Assembly (NCBI GenBank): GCA_001584565.1 | Contig: LSFY01000001.1 | Coordinates: 1,350,001-1,414,000, forward strand | DNA from: Alkalithermobacter thermoalcaliphilus JW-YL-7 = DSM 7308 | GTDB taxonomy: Bacteria > Bacillota > Clostridia > Peptostreptococcales > Peptostreptococcaceae | Direction of reading: 5' to 3' | DNA length: 64,000 bases | Shown here: one piece after another, positions 16,729 through 25,731 of the stretch | Layout of the letters: each line of letters begins with the position of its first letter | Numbering within the stretch: position 1 is the stretch's first letter | Notes under the pieces: model-generated | What the model saw: the letters and a program-made list of their open reading frames with translations, nothing else | Databases searched by the model: none | What the model was told of the DNA's origin: nothing | Translations under genes and position numbers: made by a program

Positions 16729-18354
16729 TTATTCATATTTACTAGCATCTATAACAGCTCTTGCTATATTTGAAGCATGATCTGCTATTCTTTCCATATT
16801 ACTTATTAAATCTAAGAATATTACCCCAGATTCTGCATTACATGAACTTGTATTTAATCTATATATATGATTTGTTCTACAAGTCTTTTCCATTATATCT
16901 ACTTGTTCTTCCATTTTTATTACATTAAATGCTAAATCTATATTTCCTGTTTTCATACATTCTAATGAATATTTATAAGTATCTAAAACTTTAGTATACA
17001 TTTTCTTTAAATCTTGTATAGCTTCTTCAGAGAAAGGAAGATCTTTTTCTATGGCAACTAAAGCAAGTTCTGCTATATTATCTGCGTGATCTCCTACTCT
17101 TTCTATATCATTTACTGTATGGAATAATCCATTTATCATCTCTCTATTTCTGTGAGACATAGCTGTATTTGAAAGTTTTATCATATAGTTTATTATAGCT
17201 TTTTCTAATTCATTAACTATTCTTTCTTTTTCAAAAGTCTCTTTTACCTTTTCTTCTGATTTATTGAAAAATCCATCCATAGCACTTTCAAGTGAATTTC
17301 TAGCTAATTTACCCATACGAAGACATTCTCTTATTCCATTTTCAAGAGCAATTGATGGAGTTTGAAGTATTCTATCATCAAGATATTTTGTAACCTTATT
17401 TATATCTTTTTCTCCTTCTTCTTCTGGAAGAATAAGCATTACAGCCTTAACTAAAAGTGCAGCAAATGGGAATTGAATTATAACATTTATAAAGTTAAAC
17501 AGTGTATGTGTATTTGCTATTTGTCTTACTACATCATTTGGACTTAGTGATACAACCAGTGTTCTTATAGGTATAACTAATATAGTTGCAAACAGTACTG
17601 TTCCTATAATATTAAATATTAAGTGAATTAAAGCAGCTCTTTTTGCATTTTTATTTGCTCCTATACTAGATATTAATGCTGTAACACAAGTTCCTATATT
17701 TTGTCCATATAAAATAGGAAGTGCTGATGTAAGCGGAACTAGTCCTTGAGATGCTAAAGCCAAAAGTATACCCATTGACGCTGAGCTACTTTGAACCATA
17801 ACAGTAAGTGCAAATCCCATAAGTATTCCAAGTATTGGATTATGACCAAAACTTACTAGTAAATCTTTAAATGCTTGTACTTCTCTTAGTGGCTTAACTG
17901 CCTTACTTAAATATCCCATACCAATAAATAATATACCAAATCCTATCAGTACTTCAGCTACTTGTTTTGTTTTTGGCTTGTTACTAAATAGATAAAGCAT
18001 CATACCTAGTCCAACTACTATTGGTGCTATATCTTCAAGTTTAAATGCCACAAGCTGAGCTGTTATAGTTGTTCCTATATTAGCTCCCATTATAAGTCCT
18101 ACTGCTTGAGTTAAATTCATTATACCTGCGTTTACAAATCCAACTACCATAACAGTAGTTGCACTACTACTTTGAACTACAGCAGTAACAAATGCCCCTA
18201 CTATTATTCCTGTCAAAGTATTTTTTGTTAGAAGCTCAATTATTCTTTTAAGTTTGCTTCCTGCAACTTTTTGAAGACCCTCTGCCATTAAGTTCATTCC
18301 ATAAAGAAATAACCCAAGGCCTCCTAATACTCCAAGTAATATTTGTAAAGCCAT
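16729..18354 (-). CDS. Na/Pi cotransporter family protein with PhoU domain
   Basis: This membrane protein of the NptA/PNaS family is likely a sodium-phosphate symporter. Two inverted repeats each carry the QSSSA signature (VVQSSSATTVMVVGF near residue 60; MVQSSSASMGILLAL near residue 190). A C-terminal PhoU-like four-helix region covers about residues 340-541. I place the start at ATG 18354, behind AAAGGGAGGA; the longer frame to 18384 runs through this ribosome-binding site. Length is 541 residues. It is a single gene. Confidence 0.9.
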   Translation of the reverse strand: MALQILLGVLGGLGLFLYGMNLMAEGLQKVAGSKLKRIIELLTKNTLTGIIVGAFVTAVVQSSSATTVMVVGFVNAGIMNLTQAVGLIMGANIGTTITAQLVAFKLEDIAPIVVGLGMMLYLFSNKPKTKQVAEVLIGFGILFIGMGYLSKAVKPLREVQAFKDLLVSFGHNPILGILMGFALTVMVQSSSASMGILLALASQGLVPLTSALPILYGQNIGTCVTALISSIGANKNAKRAALIHLIFNIIGTVLFATILVIPIRTLVVSLSPNDVVRQIANTHTLFNFINVIIQFPFAALLVKAVMLILPEEEGEKDINKVTKYLDDRILQTPSIALENGIRECLRMGKLARNSLESAMDGFFNKSEEKVKETFEKERIVNELEKAIINYMIKLSNTAMSHRNREMINGLFHTVNDIERVGDHADNIAELALVAIEKDLPFSEEAIQDLKKMYTKVLDTYKYSLECMKTGNIDLAFNVIKMEEQVDIMEKTCRTNHIYRLNTSSCNAESGVIFLDLISNMERIADHASNIARAVIDASKYE

Positions 18355-18462
18355 AAATATCCTCCCTTTAGGTATTATAGTCACATCCTGTCTAATTTTA
18401 TCAAAATATTAAATTTTATGTGTTAAGTTTATGTTAAATTTGTTAAGAGCTTGTAAAGTTTA

Positions 18463-20058
18463 TTAGAAAGTATACTCACTTATTATGCTTTCCGCTATTT
18501 TTATTCCATCAACTGCCGCTGATACTATTCCTCCTGCATATCCTGCCCCTTCACCACAAGGATAAAGTCCTTTTGTGTTTACTGATTCAAAAGTTTTTTC
18601 ATCTCTTACTATTCTTATAGGTGCAGATGATCTTGTTTCAACTCCTGTTAAAATAGCATCATATAAGGCAAATCCATTAAGTTTTTTATCTAAGTTAAGT
18701 ATAGCTTCTTTCATCGTATCTACTACAAAATCAGGAAGACATTCCCTTAAATTTGTTAGTTTAAATCCAGGAGTATAACTTGGATATACCTTTCCCAAAT
18801 CATTTGACTTTCTTTCTTTCAAAAAGTCTCCTACTAATTGAACAGGAGCATAGTAATTACTTCCACCTAATTTGAAGGCTAATTTTTCATATTTTTCCTG
18901 AAAATATACCCCTGCAAGAGGATGATCACTGCCAAAATCTTCAGGAACTATATTAACAAGTAGCGCACTATTTGCATTTTCTTTATCCCTTTTATGTTCG
19001 CTCATTCCATTTGTTACTACCAACTTCTCATCTGATGATGATGCAATAACACTTCCTCCCGGACACATACAAAATGTATATGCAGTTCTTTTATTTTGAG
19101 CATGGTATATTAATCTGTAATCTGCTGCTCCAAGTCTTGGATGGTTATAAAATTCTTTGTACTGAGATTTATTGATAAGGATTTGAGGATGCTCTATTCT
19201 TGCTCCTATCGCAAATGGCTTTTGAATTATCTTAACTCCTTTTTCATACAACACTTGATATGTATCTCTTGCACTATGCCCTATAGCTAGTACTATTATA
19301 TCTGACTTTATAACTTCACCTTCGTTTACTACAACTCCTTTTATACAATTATCTTCTATGATAAAATCTGTAACTTTACAGTTAAATCTTACACTACCTC
19401 CTAGCTCAATTATTCTATTTCTTATGTTTTTTACTACATCTTTTAGTATATCAGTTCCAACATGAGGCTTATGAGAGTATAGTATCTCATCAGGAGCTCC
19501 ACTTTGGACTAACTCTTGTAAAACTTTTCTACATCTTAAATCCTTTATTCTAGTTGTCAACTTTCCATCAGAAAACGTTCCTGCTCCACCTTCTCCAAAT
19601 TGAACATTAGAATTTTTATTTAAATTTCCCTCTTTCCAAAAAATATTCACATCTTTAGTTCTCTCATCTACATCTTTTCCTCTTTCTAAAACTATAGGGG
19701 CATATCCTCTTTGTGCTAATATTAACGCTGCAAACATTCCTGCAGGTCCCATACCTATAACTATAGGCCTTTGTTTTATTTTTTTATTTCCACTTGGAAC
19801 ATCTTTATATTCAAGATCTGGAGTTTTTCTTACATCTGCATCTTTTATTTTTTTCAATATATTTTCTTCATCAAAAACTTTTACATCTACTGTATAAATA
19901 AAATCTATCTTTCCTTTTCTTCTTGCATCTATCGATTCTTTATATATTTTGTAATCAATTAATTGCTCTTTGTTTATATTTAGTTTTTTTAGAATATATT
20001 TTTTAATATCAGATATATCCTCATTTATATTCATTCTTATATTCGATATTCTTATCAC
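18463..20058 (-). CDS. FAD-dependent dehydrogenase (COG2509-like)
   Basis: This is a flavoprotein of 531 residues. An N-terminal ferredoxin-like/helical region (residues 1-95) precedes the FAD-binding motif IGMGPAGMFAALILAQRG (101-118) and RGKDVDERT. Later come the conserved AVQFGEGGAGTFSDGKLTTR-like stretch, HVGTDIL, FCMCPGGSV, and a C-terminal PCGEGAGYAGGIVSAAVDG motif. The family is widespread in Firmicutes and annotated as NAD(P)/FAD-dependent oxidoreductase; its substrate is unknown. It is transcribed alone between the Na/Pi gene and pckA. Confidence 0.88.
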   Translation of the reverse strand: MIRISNIRMNINEDISDIKKYILKKLNINKEQLIDYKIYKESIDARRKGKIDFIYTVDVKVFDEENILKKIKDADVRKTPDLEYKDVPSGNKKIKQRPIVIGMGPAGMFAALILAQRGYAPIVLERGKDVDERTKDVNIFWKEGNLNKNSNVQFGEGGAGTFSDGKLTTRIKDLRCRKVLQELVQSGAPDEILYSHKPHVGTDILKDVVKNIRNRIIELGGSVRFNCKVTDFIIEDNCIKGVVVNEGEVIKSDIIVLAIGHSARDTYQVLYEKGVKIIQKPFAIGARIEHPQILINKSQYKEFYNHPRLGAADYRLIYHAQNKRTAYTFCMCPGGSVIASSSDEKLVVTNGMSEHKRDKENANSALLVNIVPEDFGSDHPLAGVYFQEKYEKLAFKLGGSNYYAPVQLVGDFLKERKSNDLGKVYPSYTPGFKLTNLRECLPDFVVDTMKEAILNLDKKLNGFALYDAILTGVETRSSAPIRIVRDEKTFESVNTKGLYPCGEGAGYAGGIVSAAVDGIKIAESIISEYTF

Positions 20059-20126
20059 TGTACCACTCCTTTAATTAAATGATGTGCAAAATACAATAAA
20101 TTATATCAAGAAAAATAAAAAAATAA

Positions 20127-20146
20127 AAGCTGGGAAATCCCAGCTT
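20127..20146 (-). terminator. Terminator of pckA
   Basis: AAGCTGGGA-AA-TCCCAGCTT followed by TTATTTTTTTATTTTT on the minus strand; it touches the stop codon of pckA. Confidence 0.85.
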
Positions 20147-21668
20147 ATTCTATAGTACTTGCTATTTCTTCACTTAAAGTCTCAAATCTTAGTATCCAAT
20201 TTTTTCTTTCTTCTTTTAGTTTATTTACAAGATTTTTATATTCAATATCTGAATAATACTTCCTAGGATTATATTTTTCAATGTCTATACCTTCTATATT
20301 TTTTGGAACTAGATATCCCCAATCCTTATCTACTTCCCATTCGATATTGTCTTTTGCAATCTCTCTCATTATAGTTGTAGATACCTTTATAGTTATTTTT
20401 TCTCCTTCAAAGTTTTCACTTGCTCCTACACTTCCTGTATTTAATATAAAGCACTCCATATCAGGATTTTGATTTAATATTTGATATATTCTATTTCCTT
20501 CCTCTGCTTCTAAACCTATTATGAATGGATTAGTTCCCACACATCTTTTAGATTGACCTGCTTTTGTTGGATCCCCTGCAGATGTTTCTATAGACTCACC
20601 TAGCATAAAGAATGTAGCTGCTTGAGATGGTGTAAGTTTAGCAACAGGAGGAACTATATCTTTTCTTCTAGTTATAAATATAAGCCTATTTGCCTTTTTT
20701 AAGTCTATACTATCATCTGTATTTTCTATTTCTTCTCTTAAAACTACTCCTCTACCATTTGATGTAAGTTGTGTATCATTAAAATCAACTTTCCCATCTT
20801 CATATACTTTAACATTTTCAAATATAGAATTTTTACTTGTAGCAGCTTTATATAAAACCTTTTGACTTTCATCAAGCCCCTCTGTTTTTATGAAAAATCC
20901 ATTTTCAGTTCCTGCACAATATCCATTTTCATCCATAAATATTACATCATCTTGTCTTATTATAGCTTTTTCTTCTCCTTTTAAATCATGATCGTGTATA
21001 GTAAGTGTTGTTTTTCCTGTTCCACTCAGTCCAAACATTATAAAGCCAACATCTTTCAAATTATTACTTTTATCTTTTACCCTAAGTATTTTACTTCCTG
21101 CGTGAAGACCTATTCCACCCATCTTTTTAACTTTGTACATAGCCATTCTTAAAAACGATTTCTTAGATTCTCCAAAATAATCTGTTCCTAATATATAAGT
21201 TACTCCTTCTTCAGGATATACGATAATAATTCTTTCTGGCCACTCTGGAACATATACACTTACTAAATCTGGATTTTCTGTATCTACTGGATCAAATAAT
21301 GTATTATGCCACATATATCCTATTCTGCTATACTTTTTAGTTATATATAATCTACAATTGAATGAAAATTTATCATGCATTCCCATCTTTCTATCTATCC
21401 TAACTAGCTCTGTATCTAATAAATATTTATTTACCTTATCAATAATTTCATCTGCCTTTTCTCTTTTTATACCTTGTTGATCTACACCTAAGCAAACATC
21501 ATCCACTATAAAAGAGTTTTTAGCACTTCTATTTCTTACATTTGTTATATAGCAAGGGCTACCAAACTCAGTTGTTATTTCCATGTCTTTACTCATACTT
21601 CTTAGTTCTTCAACACTTGGATTTACTATAACATTTTTAAAGATATCTTCCTTTAAAAAACGTAGCAT
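20145..21668 (-). CDS. pckA: Phosphoenolpyruvate carboxykinase (ATP)
   Basis: It interconverts oxaloacetate and PEP with ATP/ADP, in gluconeogenesis or, in fermenters, in CO2-fixing ATP formation. The nucleotide loop is GLSGTGKTT (residues 213-221); IIRQDDVIFMDENG supplies the metal-binding Asp pair, and RRKDIVPPVAKL and the AGQSKRCVGTNPF region are typical. The 507 residues are close to the usual 520-540. It starts at ATG behind GGAGGTAATAAAAA and has its own terminator. Confidence 0.93.
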   Translation of the reverse strand: MLRFLKEDIFKNVIVNPSVEELRSMSKDMEITTEFGSPCYITNVRNRSAKNSFIVDDVCLGVDQQGIKREKADEIIDKVNKYLLDTELVRIDRKMGMHDKFSFNCRLYITKKYSRIGYMWHNTLFDPVDTENPDLVSVYVPEWPERIIIVYPEEGVTYILGTDYFGESKKSFLRMAMYKVKKMGGIGLHAGSKILRVKDKSNNLKDVGFIMFGLSGTGKTTLTIHDHDLKGEEKAIIRQDDVIFMDENGYCAGTENGFFIKTEGLDESQKVLYKAATSKNSIFENVKVYEDGKVDFNDTQLTSNGRGVVLREEIENTDDSIDLKKANRLIFITRRKDIVPPVAKLTPSQAATFFMLGESIETSAGDPTKAGQSKRCVGTNPFIIGLEAEEGNRIYQILNQNPDMECFILNTGSVGASENFEGEKITIKVSTTIMREIAKDNIEWEVDKDWGYLVPKNIEGIDIEKYNPRKYYSDIEYKNLVNKLKEERKNWILRFETLSEEIASTIE

Positions 21669-21778
21669 TTTTTATTACCTCCACCCTTTTGTTATATACT
21701 AATCGTCTCATTACATTAAATAGTATATCATATTTATTTTATTTGTATAGTACTTTTAAGAAAATTTTTCAAAAAAAT

Positions 21779-21801
21779 AAAAGGTGATTTAATCACCTTT
21801 T
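21779..21801 (-). terminator. Terminator of the second spo0E-like gene
   Basis: AAAAGGTGATT and its complement around a single T, followed on the minus strand by TTATTTTTTT. Confidence 0.8.
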
Positions 21802-21954
21802 TATTTTTTCATATAAACTTAAAAGCTTGTCTAGTTCCTGACTTAATTTTATCACTTCATCACTATCTAAATTATAATCTTTATCTACTATTAAATTATT
21901 TAGTTTTTCTCTTAGTTTTTCTATATCTAGCTTTAATTTTAATACCTCTATCAT
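21793..21954 (-). CDS. Spo0E-like aspartyl-phosphate phosphatase (53 residues)
   Basis: The 53-residue protein starts at MIEVLKLKLDIEKL and ends in the Spo0E signature SQELDKLLSLYEK, with the conserved Ser/Asp. I place the start at ATG 21954 because AGGAGGTGTAAAT directly precedes it; the longer frame (to 21999) would begin inside the upstream gene. Such proteins remove phosphate from Spo0A~P and hold back sporulation. It is the second such gene in the window and sits last in a row of small genes ending at a clear terminator. Confidence 0.88.
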   Translation of the reverse strand: MIEVLKLKLDIEKLREKLNNLIVDKDYNLDSDEVIKLSQELDKLLSLYEKIKR

Positions 21955-21988
21955 ATTTACACCTCCTATGGTGTTCGATAGAAACTTA

Positions 21989-22306
21989 CTATATTTCATC
22001 TAGTTTAAATATGCATACATCTTCATCTTTTATATCTATTATTTCTTCTTTTATAAAGTTTTGTATGCCTTTTTTTATCTCATCAGCAGTTAATTTTATA
22101 TCTTTGTTTATATTTTGTAATAGTACATAATAAGTTTCTTTAAACCCCTTTTTTATGTATGAATCATTTATATCCAGTTTAAATACTTTTAAATCACATA
22201 TATACTTTCCTTTTTCTGATAAATTTATTTCATCATCGTATTCAAATATTTTAAACTGATATAGATTTTTATATGGATGAATTTCTTCTAAACCTATAAA
22301 TCTCAT
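21989..22306 (-). CDS. Hypothetical protein, 105 residues
   Basis: I do not recognise this protein. It starts MRFIGLEEIHPYKNLYQFKIF, is soluble, acidic and rich in Lys/Asp/Ile, with no Cys-His motif, signal peptide or membrane helix. Predicted layout is alternating beta strands and helices. It starts at ATG behind AAAGGTGGTG and is followed 34 bases later by the spo0E-like gene, so the two are probably co-transcribed from an extended -10 promoter at 22334-22342. Codon use matches its neighbours. Confidence 0.7.
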   Translation of the reverse strand: MRFIGLEEIHPYKNLYQFKIFEYDDEINLSEKGKYICDLKVFKLDINDSYIKKGFKETYYVLLQNINKDIKLTADEIKKGIQNFIKEEIIDIKDEDVCIFKLDEI

Positions 22307-22333
22307 TTTATCACCACCTTTAAATATAAATAT

Positions 22334-22342
22334 ATTATATCA
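22334..22342 (-). promoter_or_regulatory. Extended -10 promoter for the 105-residue gene and spo0E-like gene
   Basis: TGATATAAT on the minus strand, 28 bases before the start codon and just after the upstream terminator hairpin. Confidence 0.4.
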
Positions 22343-22349
22343 TACAAAC

Positions 22350-22374
22350 AAAAAAGAGAATTAAACTCTTTTTT
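22350..22374 (-). terminator. Terminator overlapping the end of the 122-residue gene
   Basis: AAAAAAGAG and CTCTTTTTT form a 9-bp stem; the T-rich arm and TTTGTTTG follow on the minus strand. The first arm codes for the last residues of the gene. Confidence 0.65.
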
Positions 22375-22729
22375 GAGTTAATCCTCTTATTATCTTCATA
22401 TTGTCAAATAATTTTTCAACAAATGTTTCAGCTTCTTCATTGTCTATTAAAAAAATCTCTACATTTTGTATACCATTTGAACATGAGTATTCTTTAGCCT
22501 TGCTTATAAGTTCGTTTTTGTCTTCTTCGCTTAATTTATATTCCTTGTAATCTATAATTAGATAATTTTTTATTTTCTCTTTGTTTTCTTCACTATATCC
22601 TATTTCTATATGGTATATGTAAGCAAATAAATTTTTAACATCTTCTCCGCCTTTATATATAGGTATAGCTGGGTTAGATTTTATATAATTAGTGGTAACT
22701 GCTACTTGTTTTCCTAGTATTAAGCTCAT
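22361..22729 (-). CDS. Hypothetical protein, 122 residues
   Basis: I do not recognise a named domain. The protein starts MSLILGKQVAVTTNYIKSNP and has the look of a small alpha/beta protein found in clostridial genomes, without membrane segments or metal-binding motifs. It lies 26 bases downstream of the SEC-C gene and ends in a terminator, so the two likely form one operon. Acidic helix EEAETFVEKLFDNM near the C-terminus. No function can be assigned. Confidence 0.68.
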   Translation of the reverse strand: MSLILGKQVAVTTNYIKSNPAIPIYKGGEDVKNLFAYIYHIEIGYSEENKEKIKNYLIIDYKEYKLSEEDKNELISKAKEYSCSNGIQNVEIFLIDNEEAETFVEKLFDNMKIIRGLTQKRV

Positions 22730-22755
22730 TTTTATACCTTCCTTTACTTTTTATT

Positions 22756-23763
22756 TTATATATACTGTTTAAGTTCTTTATATCTTTTTCCTAAAGTACT
22801 AACACCGATTTTATATTTTTCAGCTAGAACAGCTTGTGTTATATTGACTTTATTTTCTTTTTTTATGTGGTATTCAATAGCTGCAGCCCAACTATTTTCG
22901 TTTCCTTTTATATCTTTAGACTTAAGTTTATAATTTCTCCATACTTTTATTCCTTCTTCGATATATTCACTTTCTAGGCTATCACATATGATTTTTTCTA
23001 CACTACATAAATCTTCATTGACCTTATCTTTTTGTTGTCTAAATTTTTCTAATACTTTCGGGTCTATTAGCTGTTGCATGTATTTATACATCATAAGTCT
23101 ATTATAAATTAGAAATTCTTTTATATCTTTATAACTTTCTTTAGTTTTATTATAAACATTTAATATATCTTTTATCAATAAGTCGCTAGTTTTTTTAGAT
23201 ATAGATATTACTATATCTAAAAATCTATTTACATTAGCTATTTTAACAACTCTTCCAAGCAGTATTTCTCCTGCATTTACGTTTTCTATCACATTTATAT
23301 CTTCTATAACTACTTCATCTTCACATAATAGATCTTTCATTAAAACTTTATCTTCATCTACATTTATAACTTCATATACACTTATATAAGACATAAGTCT
23401 TTCTTTTAGTATTTCTTTTTCAACTAAATTTAGATTGTTAAAATTTTCTTCATAAAACATCAAAGTTATTGGCTTATTGTGTTCAGTTATATAATCGTTC
23501 AAATAATATGTTAAAAATAGTTTATAAAATTTTTCATTTTCTGGTATATCATTTACTACATAGAATTTTTCACTTGCTTTTATGTATTCATTATTAAATT
23601 TTTCATTCTTTGAATAATTATATATTTTTTCTACAAGATCTGTTTCAGCTTTTTGTGAAAGTTCAATTTTATTTCTTAATATATTTAGTTTTTTTTCCTT
23701 GTTTAGACAACATTTTTTATATTTTTTTCCACTTCCACATTTACAAAGATCATTTCTCCCCAT
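22756..23763 (-). CDS. SEC-C zinc-motif protein with C-terminal helix-turn-helix
   Basis: The N-terminus MGRNDLCKCGSGKKYKKCC is a SEC-C zinc motif (three-Cys/His-type ligand set CxCx8CC), like the SecA C-terminal tail. The middle 260 residues are helical and unassigned. The last 45 residues (SWAAAIEYHIKKE...ITQAVLAEKYKIGVSTLGKRYKEL) read as a helix-turn-helix resembling TFIIB/sigma-like DNA-binding repeats. I use ATG 23763, which begins the SEC-C motif; a GTG at 23778 adds five residues but abuts the AAAGGAG site. Role: probable regulator or nucleic-acid-binding adaptor (inference). Confidence 0.8.
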   Translation of the reverse strand: MGRNDLCKCGSGKKYKKCCLNKEKKLNILRNKIELSQKAETDLVEKIYNYSKNEKFNNEYIKASEKFYVVNDIPENEKFYKLFLTYYLNDYITEHNKPITLMFYEENFNNLNLVEKEILKERLMSYISVYEVINVDEDKVLMKDLLCEDEVVIEDINVIENVNAGEILLGRVVKIANVNRFLDIVISISKKTSDLLIKDILNVYNKTKESYKDIKEFLIYNRLMMYKYMQQLIDPKVLEKFRQQKDKVNEDLCSVEKIICDSLESEYIEEGIKVWRNYKLKSKDIKGNENSWAAAIEYHIKKENKVNITQAVLAEKYKIGVSTLGKRYKELKQYI

Positions 23764-23841
23764 CAAATTAAAATTCACTCCTTTGTAAGTTCTTCTTTAG
23801 TCATAACAATTAATGATTATAACATTTTTTTTAATATCATA

Positions 23842-24519
23842 CTACAATATTATTCTATATTTTTTATCTATATCCTTTACAACTCTAGATATTACTCCAT
23901 CCCATACCCCTTCTTTATATTTTTCTAAGCAATCTTTTTTTAATATAAAATATATTTCACTTTGAACAGCGTTTAGATCATAATTTAAATTATACTTTGT
24001 TAGTTTATCATAAATTTTGTCATTACAATACATAATTAAAGTTTCATCAATCTGATTTTGAGCATTAGCTTCTCTTATTTCTCTTGCTAAAAGTTCATTG
24101 TAAACTCTTATATACTTATTTCTCATTATCTCACTTATATGTATTTTTTTGCTCTTTCTCTCATTTAATATCTTTTCACATATTTTAGTTATCTCTTTGT
24201 TTAATCTTAAACTTTTGTACCCTAAAACAGCTCCTTGTACATAGTTGAAAATTATAATTCTTTCTCTTTCAACTTTTATATCATTTGCTATTTCTTTTGC
24301 TATTTTATTTATATCTTTTATATAACTTAATCTTTCCCTTATTTCTTCTTCAAAAAGCTTTACTATATAAAGTTCCCAAAAATACAAACTCCATTTGTTG
24401 TAATCAATAGAGTACAACCTCTTTATAAATTTTAAATACCTTTCATTTCCATTATATAAATAGTCTAATTTCATCTTTTCGATAGTATCATCTAAAGATA
24501 TGACTTTTCCAATACCCAT
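23842..24519 (-). CDS. Hypothetical protein, 225 residues
   Basis: I do not recognise this protein. It is soluble, highly charged and almost entirely alpha-helical, with no Cys cluster, signal peptide or transmembrane segment. I place the start at ATG 24519 (MGIGKVISLDDTIEK), five bases after AGGTGG; a GTG nine bases upstream overlaps that site. It lies 78 bases before the SEC-C gene in the same direction and may share its transcript. Upstream it is separated from the pil-like operon by a terminator. Confidence 0.65.
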   Translation of the reverse strand: MGIGKVISLDDTIEKMKLDYLYNGNERYLKFIKRLYSIDYNKWSLYFWELYIVKLFEEEIRERLSYIKDINKIAKEIANDIKVERERIIIFNYVQGAVLGYKSLRLNKEITKICEKILNERKSKKIHISEIMRNKYIRVYNELLAREIREANAQNQIDETLIMYCNDKIYDKLTKYNLNYDLNAVQSEIYFILKKDCLEKYKEGVWDGVISRVVKDIDKKYRIIL

Positions 24520-24601
24520 ACATTCCACCTGTCCTAACCGTTTACTTTATTTATATTTCTATAATTATATGTACTTTTCCTTTAGATTTTTAACAAAAAA
24601 A

Positions 24602-24632
24602 GAAAAACCTAAAAGCTAAGTTTAGGTTTTTT
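24602..24632 (-). terminator. Terminator of the DUF881-pilMNO-like operon
   Basis: AAAACCTAAA and TTTTAGGTTTT form the stem; T-rich sequence follows on the minus strand. The stop codon of the pilO-like gene lies in the stem. Confidence 0.75.
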
Positions 24633-25206
24633 GTTTATGTATCTTTGAAACAGAATAAAATTTAAGAATAATCTTTCCTGTTAAATTTTCGTATTCATCT
24701 ATATCTATCGATAAATTTTCTATCGTTATGCTTTTTGAATAGTTATTCACATATGCTATAAAGTCTAATAAACTTTCATACTTATCTGAATAAGTTATGT
24801 TTACATTTATAGTTTTAGGATTTAATAAACTTTCATCTTCACTTATATAAATATTTTCTTCTTCTAAAAACTCTATTTTAGTTGTATTTAATTTTGACTT
24901 TTCTATTATCTCATTTAATATCAGTAGTATTTCTTCTTGGCCTATATAATCGAGCAACTTTTCACTTTTTTCATAAATAACATCATTTATTTTAATTAAT
25001 TCTTTATCTATATTTTTATATTTTTCAAATGTTTCTTTAACATTTTTCATCTCAAACTTATACTGTTTTAACGTTTGCTTTGAATTTTCTATTTCTCTTA
25101 GCTTAATCTCAAAAATAAACTTGTGAATACTTATTATTACGAGAATAAAAGTAAATAAAAACAATAATTTTTTTCTAGTTAACATTAAACTATTCAATTG
25201 AAACAT
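24622..25206 (-). CDS. PilO-like type IV pilus assembly protein
   Basis: This 194-residue membrane protein has one N-terminal transmembrane helix (about residues 10-29), a coiled coil (32-75) and a C-terminal ferredoxin-like domain ending in ENLTGKIILKFYSVSK. This is the architecture of PilO. Sequence conservation is low, so the call rests on topology plus position: the gene overlaps the pilN-like gene by 17 bases and follows pilM-like and pilN-like genes in the standard M-N-O order. It would form the inner-membrane alignment complex with PilN. Confidence 0.7.
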   Translation of the reverse strand: MFQLNSLMLTRKKLLFLFTFILVIISIHKFIFEIKLREIENSKQTLKQYKFEMKNVKETFEKYKNIDKELIKINDVIYEKSEKLLDYIGQEEILLILNEIIEKSKLNTTKIEFLEEENIYISEDESLLNPKTINVNITYSDKYESLLDFIAYVNNYSKSITIENLSIDIDEYENLTGKIILKFYSVSKIHKQKT

Positions 25207-25720
25207 CTCCTAGTTTACAAGTTATATAAAATTTATAGCTTCCATTGTCTTCGGTTATGTTTTTTATGTTTATAGAATTTATGTACTTTATTTCTTTTAA
25301 TTTTTTACTAAATACTGCTACTGAAGTTTTGCTTGTTCCTCTTCCAGTTATGCTTATTAAATCTTCATTTATAGTAAGTTTTTCTATCATTATATCTTTT
25401 ATTTCTATATCTATTAAACCGTTTAATACTTGCTTTGTTAATGTTTTTTTGTTTTGTATTATCACATTTATCTTGTTTATTTCTTCTTCATATTTTTTTA
25501 AATTTTCTAGATTATCTATTTTTGTTTTAAGGGCATCTATATTATATTTATTTAAATTTTCTTTTATAGTAAAGATATCGCTTTGTATTTTTTTATGCTT
25601 ATTATCTAAAGATATGTAAAAATATGTAAATAAAAAAGCAAATACTAAACATACTATTAAAGTATATTTTTTTATCTTTTCATTTTGTTTTCTATGCTCT
25701 AAAAAAAAGTTTAGATCCAT
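25190..25720 (-). CDS. PilN-like type IV pilus assembly protein
   Basis: The 176-residue protein has a short cytoplasmic N-terminus DLNFFLEHRKQ, corresponding to the INLLPxR peptide of PilN that docks into PilM. Then come one transmembrane helix (about 20-38), a coiled coil, and a ferredoxin-like periplasmic-side domain (LISITGRGTSKTSVAVFSKKLK). It overlaps the pilO-like gene and starts 11 bases after the pilM-like gene. The assignment to the family is good by motif, topology and order. Confidence 0.75.
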   Translation of the reverse strand: MDLNFFLEHRKQNEKIKKYTLIVCLVFAFLFTYFYISLDNKHKKIQSDIFTIKENLNKYNIDALKTKIDNLENLKKYEEEINKINVIIQNKKTLTKQVLNGLIDIEIKDIMIEKLTINEDLISITGRGTSKTSVAVFSKKLKEIKYINSINIKNITEDNGSYKFYITCKLGDVSIE

Positions 25721-25731
25721 AAAAGTCTTAC

